A DNA stretch of 22,175 nt from JBNKFQ01 sp050289385. Its GTDB lineage: Bacteria > Pseudomonadota > Gammaproteobacteria > Pseudomonadales > Porticoccaceae. Shown piece by piece: positions 13,635 through 19,389 of the stretch. Where the stretch lies: assembly GCA_050289385.1 (NCBI GenBank), contig JBNKFQ010000044.1, positions 1-22,175 of the forward strand. Direction: 5' to 3'. How positions within the stretch are numbered: the first letter of the stretch is position 1; every line of letters starts with the position of its first letter. Under the pieces are notes generated by a model. It ran no database searches. It saw only the letters and a program-made list of their open reading frames with translations, and was not told the origin of the DNA. A program made the translations under genes and the position numbers.

Positions 13635-13867
13635 GTTCTTGCCTGTTTTTAATCATTCAATGCTGTGCCGATGCTACAAGCTCGTTATGTAGCACCAGTT
13701 GGACTGTGGCAACCTTACTAATATTGCAGGGTAAGAGGGCATCCAATGTACTACTTGCTCATAATTGCCGCAATCAGGGTTAGTGTATTCCGAAGAGCAG
13801 GCCTGGTAAAATGCCTTGCCTGGCATCAATATCAACTGGCACGATTGACCGCGTGTCCGATTGCCAG

Positions 13868-13891
13868 CAATGAGTAACTTTCAACTCATTG
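13868..13891. promoter_or_regulatory. Perfect 8-bp inverted repeat upstream of the exporter operon
   Basis: CAATGAGT, an 8-nt spacer and ACTCATTG form a perfect inverted repeat, followed by an AT-rich stretch. It could be an operator or a hairpin. There is no T run, and no known regulator is recognised. Confidence 0.35.
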
Positions 13892-14022
13892 ATTATACTA
13901 AATTATTAATAGATTCTGCCTTGCCTTTCGTTGCGTCCATATAAGCCAGAAATGTACACGCCTTCTTTGTAAGTAAATCGTTTGTATCAGCATGGCTGCT
14001 GGCTCTTTTCTCTGCCAATCAG

Positions 14023-14034
14023 AGTTATGTAACT
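14023..14034. promoter_or_regulatory. AGTTA-TAACT palindrome upstream of the ABC exporter gene
   Basis: AGTTA-TG-TAACT, followed by GGT. The same half-sites with the same GGT extension recur in front of the TolC gene (17774-17794), though with an 8-bp spacer there. It could be a shared operator. Confidence 0.3.
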
Positions 14035-14154
14035 GGTGGTAGAAACCGTTGTATGTAAAAATGGCGATCCTCAAAAATGTGATGCAATTCTGAATTTGAG
14101 TCGATTGAAGCTTTAAAAACAGCTAATGGAATAAAAAGGACAAGAAATAGCGGT

Positions 14155-16323
14155 ATGACTTCAGCGCAAGCACCAGAGAGTATTGCCAAAGAAAAAACGG
14201 GCCAGGACAGGGTTGAGGGGCACTCTCTGCTGGATTGTTTGCTGGTGGCGGCCAGACTGGAAGGCAGACCTACCAGCAATGTAGCTGTTTCTTCCGGGCT
14301 GCCTCTGGACCAGGGGCGTCTTACGCCAGAACTTTTTGTGCGTGCGGCCAATCGGGCGGGGTTGGCAGCATTGCTCGTCCATCGGGACCTGTCGGCTATC
14401 AAACAGGCGGTGCTGCCAAGCGTATTACTGCTGAAAAACGATCATGCGGTCGTATTGACAGAGCTTAACCTTGAGTTGGGCTATGCCATACTGACGGGGC
14501 CTGACGAGTCCTGTCAGCAGGTTTCTCTGGAGGCTCTTGCCTCTGAGTTCGTAGGCCATGTCTTTCTTATCCGGCCGATGCAACAGTTTGATGACCGTTC
14601 TCCAAAAATTTATCAGGATGATCAGCAGCACTGGTTTTGGGGAGTTATAAAAAGCTCATGGAAGATATACCGTGATGTACTGATTGCGTCTTTTTTGATC
14701 AACCTGTTTGTTCTTGCCCAGCCCCTGTTTGTTATGAACGTCTACGACAGGGTGGTTCCAAACAATGCCCTGGAAACCCTTTGGGCTTTGGCAATTGGGG
14801 TTTTCGTTGTCTACCTGTTTGACCTGTTGCTGAAAAGTTTGCGCAGTTATTTTGTCGAGCTGGCTGCGAAGCGCACGGATGTTATTTTGTCTGCGCAGAT
14901 GTTTGAGCGTGTGTTAAATCTGAAATTGCAAAATCGACCGGTATCCGTTGGCGCTTTTTCGAATCGCCTGCACGAATTTGATTCGATCCGAAGCTTTATT
15001 ACCTCATCAACCATTCTCACCCTGGTTGACTTGCCGTTTATCGTTCTGTTTCTGTTTTTTGTGGCTTTGCTGGGGGGGTGGCTGGTCACCGTGCCAATAG
15101 TCGTTATCCCTGTCGCCATAATTTACGGGATGGCTATTCAAAAGCGCTTGCGACCGGCGATTGAAAATGTGATGCGAGGCGGGGCACGAAAAAATGCAAC
15201 CTTGATTGAAAGTCTGGTAGGCGTCGAAACCATCAAGGCCCACGGCGCTGAAAGCCGGGTTCAACGCGCCTGGGAGCAATCGGTTGGCTACGTATCGCAA
15301 TGGAGTCTGAAAACGCGATCTGAATCCAATTCAGCACTGCATATGGTGCAGTTTTTGCAGCAGATTGCCATGGTTGCCATTGTGGTTTGGGGCGTTTACC
15401 TGATTGGCGAGAACGAATTGTCACTGGGCGGGCTTATTGCCTGCGTTATTCTCAATGGTCGGGCTCTTGCGCCACTTGGTCAGGTGGCGGGGTTGATCAG
15501 TAGTTATGACTATGCGGAAGCCACCCTGAAATCGTTAAATGAAGTCATGGCGTTACCGGTGGAGCGCAAGGAAGGCAAACGGTTTTTACACCGGCCTGTA
15601 TTGAAAGGTGATATTGAATTTAAAGATGCCACATTTTCCTACCCTGAGCAGGCTTCTCCAGCTCTTGAAAAAGTCAATTTGCGCATTCGCGCCGGAGAAC
15701 GTGTCGGTATAATCGGTCGCGTCGGTTCTGGCAAGTCGTCGCTGGTGAAACTGATTCCCGGGCTTTACGAGCCTTCCCAGGGGGCAGTAAGGCTGGACGG
15801 CTTTGATTTGAAACAAATTGACCCCGCCGATGTTCGCAACAGCATCGGCTACGTGTCCCAGGATGTCACACTGTTTTATGGAACCATTCGGGAAAATATC
15901 TCTTTTGGCGTTGCGGTTGCCGAAGATGCTGAAATTGTCGAAGCTGCTGAAAAGACCGGAGTTGCGGATTTTATCAATCGCCATCCGCTGGGTTATGAAA
16001 TGCCCGTGGGAGAGCGAGGTGATACATTGTCTGGTGGTCAGCGTCAGGCAATAGGCCTTGCAAGGGCAATACTGCGTGACCCGCAAATATATTTGCTTGA
16101 TGAGCCCACTGCTGCCATGGATACCGGCAGCGAAATGAAGATTCGCGAACAGTTGCGCAAGCTTACAGAAGGAAAAACCCTGGTTCTGGCCACCCATAAA
16201 ATGGGCATGTTGTCGCTTGTAGATAGAGTCATTGTGATGGATCGGGGGGCAATAGTGGCAGATGGCCCCAAGGAAAAGGTTCTGGAAGCGCTGAAGCAGG
16301 GCAAAATACGGGGAAATGGCTGA
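14155..16323 (+). CDS. lapB: Type I secretion ABC transporter, permease/ATPase (LapB-like)
   Basis: A 722-residue inner-membrane exporter. Residues about 20-145 form a C39 peptidase-like domain; Cys28, His97 and Asp117 fall where a catalytic triad would lie, but the oxyanion Gln is missing and RTX-type substrates carry no double-glycine leader, so it probably only docks the substrate. The transmembrane domain covers about 160-445. The ATPase domain has Walker A GRVGSGKSS (521-529), signature LSGGQ (625-629), Walker B IYLLDEPT with Asp649-Glu650, and a switch histidine in LATHKMG. The downstream HlyD, TolC and adhesin genes identify it as the LapB-type energiser. ATG 14155 is preceded by AAGGA about 14 nt away, a loose spacing, so initiation may be weak. 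The gene overlaps the next by 8 nt. Confidence 0.93.
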   Translation: MTSAQAPESIAKEKTGQDRVEGHSLLDCLLVAARLEGRPTSNVAVSSGLPLDQGRLTPELFVRAANRAGLAALLVHRDLSAIKQAVLPSVLLLKNDHAVVLTELNLELGYAILTGPDESCQQVSLEALASEFVGHVFLIRPMQQFDDRSPKIYQDDQQHWFWGVIKSSWKIYRDVLIASFLINLFVLAQPLFVMNVYDRVVPNNALETLWALAIGVFVVYLFDLLLKSLRSYFVELAAKRTDVILSAQMFERVLNLKLQNRPVSVGAFSNRLHEFDSIRSFITSSTILTLVDLPFIVLFLFFVALLGGWLVTVPIVVIPVAIIYGMAIQKRLRPAIENVMRGGARKNATLIESLVGVETIKAHGAESRVQRAWEQSVGYVSQWSLKTRSESNSALHMVQFLQQIAMVAIVVWGVYLIGENELSLGGLIACVILNGRALAPLGQVAGLISSYDYAEATLKSLNEVMALPVERKEGKRFLHRPVLKGDIEFKDATFSYPEQASPALEKVNLRIRAGERVGIIGRVGSGKSSLVKLIPGLYEPSQGAVRLDGFDLKQIDPADVRNSIGYVSQDVTLFYGTIRENISFGVAVAEDAEIVEAAEKTGVADFINRHPLGYEMPVGERGDTLSGGQRQAIGLARAILRDPQIYLLDEPTAAMDTGSEMKIREQLRKLTEGKTLVLATHKMGMLSLVDRVIVMDRGAIVADGPKEKVLEALKQGKIRGNG

Positions 16324-17683
16324 GATGATCGATTTAAAAAAACTCAGTCGGCACATGGATGACGCGGAAGCGATTGACCTGAAATATATGTCGTATTCTT
16401 CCGAGGCTGTACTGCAGCAGTCTCCGGTACTTGGTCGAATACTGTTGCTGGTTATCGCACTTTTTATCACGGTTATGATTGTGTGGGCTGCGTTGGCTAA
16501 CGTTGACGAATTCACTCGGGGTGAAGGCAGAATTGTGCCGTCCAGCGACATACAGATCGTGCAAAACCTTGAAGGCGGTATTCTCGCCAGGCTGATGGTT
16601 CAGGAAGGGCAGCTGGTCGAGAGGGATCAGCCGTTGTTGCAAATTGATGACACTATTTTTGCCTCCAGTTTTCGAGAGAGACAACTGCAAATAAGGCAGT
16701 TGACGGTGAAGGCCGCACGCTTGCGCGCCGAAGCAAACGGAACTTCTTTTGAAGCCGAACTGGAAAAGCTGGGCGAACAATACCCGAAAGATATTGTGGA
16801 AGAAGAACGCCAGCTTTATATGGCGAGGAAAATGGAGCTCACCACAAATCTCAGCGCCCTGAAGCAAAAGGTCAAACAAAAGCAGCAAGAGCTGTCGTCT
16901 GTTCGGGTTGAGAAAAACAGCCTTATTCGCAGTTATAACCTGCAATTGAGGGAGCTTAAGCTGACGCGTCCGCTGGTTAAGGAAGGAGCGGTTTCGCAGG
17001 TGGAGCTATTGCGGCTGGAACGTCAGACCAATGACTTGCAAGGTGATCTGGAGCGGGCGCAGTTGGCAATTCCGCAGTTGGAGTCGTCCTTGCAGGAAGC
17101 CCGCCGCAATGTTGAAAGTCTGGATCAAGGATTTGCCAGTAACGCTCGCGAGGAGCTCACCGCGGTAACGTCCGAACTACACCGCATAGAGGAGAGCAAC
17201 CAGGCGCTGGCAGACAAGGTGCGTCGAACAGTGGTTCGTTCCCCGGTCAAGGGTACCGTCAAGCAGCTCAAGGTAAAGACTCCGGGTGGCGTCATTCAGC
17301 CCGGTATGGATTTAGTGGAAATTGTGCCAATTGAAGATTCCCTGCTAGTAGATGCCAAGGTGCTGCCAGCGGATATTGCCTTTATTCACCCGGGGCAAAA
17401 TGCCACCGTCAAATTCACCGCGTACGATTATTCAATACACGGTGGATTGAGCGCCGAGGTAGTTCGCATTAGTCCCGACACCATCATCGATGATCAGGGT
17501 GTCAGTTATTACCAGGTAAGATTGCAGACACATGGACGTTACACCGGAAACGGTGAAGAAGAACTGCCGATTATTCCCGGCATGCTGGTTCATGTAGATA
17601 TCCTGACCGGCAAAAAGACGGTTCTGGATTATCTGCTGAAGCCCATTCTCAAGACCAGGGAGCTCGCCTTGCGGGAAAGGTGA
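16316..17683 (+). CDS. lapC: Type I secretion membrane-fusion adaptor, HlyD family (LapC-like)
   Basis: A 455-residue periplasmic adaptor anchored in the inner membrane by one helix (about 41-61, RILLLVIALFITVMIVWAAL). It is followed by a lipoyl/barrel-sandwich half (GEGRIVPSSDIQIVQNLEGGIL, 69-90). A long Gln/Glu/Arg-rich coiled-coil hairpin covers about 115-290, and the second lipoyl half reads VRSPVKGTVKQLKVKTPGGVI. A beta-barrel domain (LLVDAKVLPADIAFIHPGQ) completes the HlyD order. It links the ABC exporter to the TolC channel. ATG 16316 overlaps the lapB stop by 8 nt; ATG 16325 is a possible alternative three codons later. The tight overlap indicates cotranscription with lapB. Length and domains are normal. 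Confidence 0.93.
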   Translation: MAEMIDLKKLSRHMDDAEAIDLKYMSYSSEAVLQQSPVLGRILLLVIALFITVMIVWAALANVDEFTRGEGRIVPSSDIQIVQNLEGGILARLMVQEGQLVERDQPLLQIDDTIFASSFRERQLQIRQLTVKAARLRAEANGTSFEAELEKLGEQYPKDIVEEERQLYMARKMELTTNLSALKQKVKQKQQELSSVRVEKNSLIRSYNLQLRELKLTRPLVKEGAVSQVELLRLERQTNDLQGDLERAQLAIPQLESSLQEARRNVESLDQGFASNAREELTAVTSELHRIEESNQALADKVRRTVVRSPVKGTVKQLKVKTPGGVIQPGMDLVEIVPIEDSLLVDAKVLPADIAFIHPGQNATVKFTAYDYSIHGGLSAEVVRISPDTIIDDQGVSYYQVRLQTHGRYTGNGEEELPIIPGMLVHVDILTGKKTVLDYLLKPILKTRELALRER

Positions 17684-17732
17684 AAGCGGGCAAGGATGTT
17701 ATTCGGGGAAACACATTAAACCGATAGCGTGG

Positions 17733-17755
17733 CCTTTTGATTTCCAAAGGTTTTC
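17733..17755 (+). terminator. Weak terminator-like hairpin after lapC
   Basis: CCTTT (17733-17737), an 8-nt loop and AAAGG (17746-17750) are followed by TTTTC. The 5-bp stem is weak. It could partly separate lapBC from the TolC and adhesin genes. Confidence 0.35.
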
Positions 17756-17773
17756 TCCCCGGCGGTAAATTCA

Positions 17774-17794
17774 AGTTACCAAGTGGTAACTGGT
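17774..17794. promoter_or_regulatory. Perfect 18-bp palindrome upstream of the TolC gene
   Basis: AGTTACCA-AG-TGGTAACT (17774-17791) is a perfect 8-bp inverted repeat with a 2-bp centre, followed by GGT. It lies about 180 nt before the tolC-like start in a 287-nt gap, and shares half-sites with the palindrome at 14023-14034. It is a candidate operator. Confidence 0.4.
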
Positions 17795-17970
17795 TCACGT
17801 TATTATTGTGATACAAATGAGTAGTATGACTTCTGGTATGAGCGTATAGCGGGTTATAAAACTGACCCGAACCTATGGAGGTTTGTCAAGAGTCTTGCTT
17901 AACTCAATGTTTTTTAAGGTTTTATTGATAGTTTTGTTTCTTGTTGACAAGTAAAGGGATATAAAAAATT

Positions 17971-19341
17971 ATGGGCAAGTTTAAGTTGATAACCATTTTG
18001 CCGGTTGCTTTAGCTGGCGTTGCTGTGTGTGCCGGGGCTGATACTCTTGATGTGAGGGATGCAATCAAGGAGGCACTGGCAACTAATCCTGAAGTTCGCG
18101 GCGAGCTGCGCGAAGTTGACGCTCGTGATCGCGAGGTCAGACAGGCTTTGGCGGGCTATTACCCCACGGTTGATCTGGTAGCGGCTTATGGCTTTCAGGA
18201 AAGAGACCCGGTAGTCAGTCGTGATCCATTTACTGGCGAGGTATTGAATCCTGGCCCCAATGGACGTACACGCAACGAACTGGAGCGCAGTGAAGCCCAG
18301 TTGGCGTTGAGACAGTTGGTGTTCGACGGTTTTAATACACAGAACGAATACAGAAATCAGCAGGCGCGATTTAAAAGTGCCCGACATCGCAGCGAGTCTG
18401 TCGCCCAGGATGTCTCTCTGGATGTCGTTCGTGTTTACCTGGAAGTGTTAAAGCGCCAGGCCATCCTGGATATTGCCAATGATGCTCTGGATTTTCACCA
18501 GGATATTTATGACCGCATGCAGAAGCGCCATGATTCGGGCGCAGGTAGCAGAGCGGACCTCGATCAGATTTCAGGGCGTTTGGCATTGGCCAAGACAAAT
18601 GTGGTTACCAGCACGAATAATCTGATTGACGCACGCACCAACTTTCAGCGGGTAGTCGGGCGTTTTCCTGCGGAAGACGAACTTACCATGCCGGGTACTT
18701 ATAACAAATACTTGCCCGAAAGCGTTGATGCAGCGGTAGCACGTGCGGTCAGCAACCACCCCTTGTTGGCGACTGCTGAAGCAGATGTCGAAGCCGTGAA
18801 TTACACCTATGAACAAACCAAAAGTGCGTTTTACCCGTCTTTTCATATTGAGGCCCAGCGGGATATAAACAAGAACATAGATGGCACGGAGGGGCAGGTT
18901 GACGACCTGCAGGTTATGTTGCGCATGCGATACAACCTTTACAACGGTAAAGCGGATGTTGCGCGCAAGCAGCAATTTGCCTATCTGGTGGAAAAAGCCA
19001 GAGAGATACGCAATAACGCCTATCGTGTAGTTGAAGAGGAAACCCGGTTGTCCTGGGCGGCTTACGATTCCCTGAAAGCCCAAATGCCGACACTGGATAA
19101 CCACGTGAGGGATTCACTGGCAACCCGTGATGCCTACACGCAGCAATTTGACCTTGGCAGACGAACGTTGCTGGATCTGCTAAATACCGAAAACGAATAT
19201 ATTGATGCGCGCATTTCTCATCAATTGGCCTGGCACGATGTGTTGTTCAATGAATATCGTATTTTTCACGCCATGGGCGACCTGATGTATATGGTTGGCG
19301 CGAAACTTGAAGCACAAGCCGCTGACAGTGGCGCAAACTGA
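17971..19341 (+). CDS. lapE: TolC-family outer-membrane channel of the type I secretion system (LapE-like)
   Basis: A 456-residue TolC-family protein. The signal peptide ends near AGA (21-23) before Asp24. Cys20 is not in a lipobox, so it is not a lipoprotein. The two TolC repeats begin with LDVRDAIKEALATNPEVRGELREVDARDREV (26-56) and PESVDAAVARAVSNHPLLATAEADVEAV (about 251-278). Long helices rich in Arg/Gln/Glu and strand-forming segments (YYPTVDLVAAYGFQE, FYPSFHIEAQRDIN) follow the family pattern, and LGRRTLLDLLNTENEYIDAR is the typical late motif. It would form the exit duct for the adhesin encoded 48 nt downstream. ATG 17971 has AAAGGG about 12 nt upstream. The 287-nt gap before it suggests its own promoter in addition to read-through from lapBC. 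Confidence 0.93.
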   Translation: MGKFKLITILPVALAGVAVCAGADTLDVRDAIKEALATNPEVRGELREVDARDREVRQALAGYYPTVDLVAAYGFQERDPVVSRDPFTGEVLNPGPNGRTRNELERSEAQLALRQLVFDGFNTQNEYRNQQARFKSARHRSESVAQDVSLDVVRVYLEVLKRQAILDIANDALDFHQDIYDRMQKRHDSGAGSRADLDQISGRLALAKTNVVTSTNNLIDARTNFQRVVGRFPAEDELTMPGTYNKYLPESVDAAVARAVSNHPLLATAEADVEAVNYTYEQTKSAFYPSFHIEAQRDINKNIDGTEGQVDDLQVMLRMRYNLYNGKADVARKQQFAYLVEKAREIRNNAYRVVEEETRLSWAAYDSLKAQMPTLDNHVRDSLATRDAYTQQFDLGRRTLLDLLNTENEYIDARISHQLAWHDVLFNEYRIFHAMGDLMYMVGAKLEAQAADSGAN

Positions 19342-19389
19342 TTATTGGAAACAGTGAATTTACCGCAGGTGCTGTAAAGGAGTTATAAA

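Larger units (their letters stand above)
13635..14154. other. 520-nt divergent intergenic region between dusA and the exporter operon
   Basis: No gene is supported here. It should hold the promoters of dusA (minus) and of the ABC exporter operon (plus). Visible structure: an ATGCC/GGCAT hairpin at 13811-13826, an 8-bp perfect inverted repeat CAATGAGT/ACTCATTG at 13868-13891, an AT-rich stretch 13892-13915, and AGTTA-TG-TAACT at 14023-14034. No tRNA-like or riboswitch-like fold was recognised, and I did not find a c-di-GMP riboswitch signature. Confidence 0.6.

Noticed and set aside
13811..13873. 20-codon frame in the dusA-exporter gap
   Set aside because: No convincing Shine-Dalgarno, no recognisable peptide, and it overlaps a hairpin.
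15586..16551. 321-residue minus-strand open frame
   Set aside because: It lies opposite the conserved ATPase domain and the start of lapC; the plus-strand motifs are decisive and this frame has no family features.
17940..17950. TTGACA at 17944 as a -35 box for the TolC gene
   Set aside because: It is only about 20 nt from the ATG, leaving no room for a -10, a transcription start and a ribosome-binding site.
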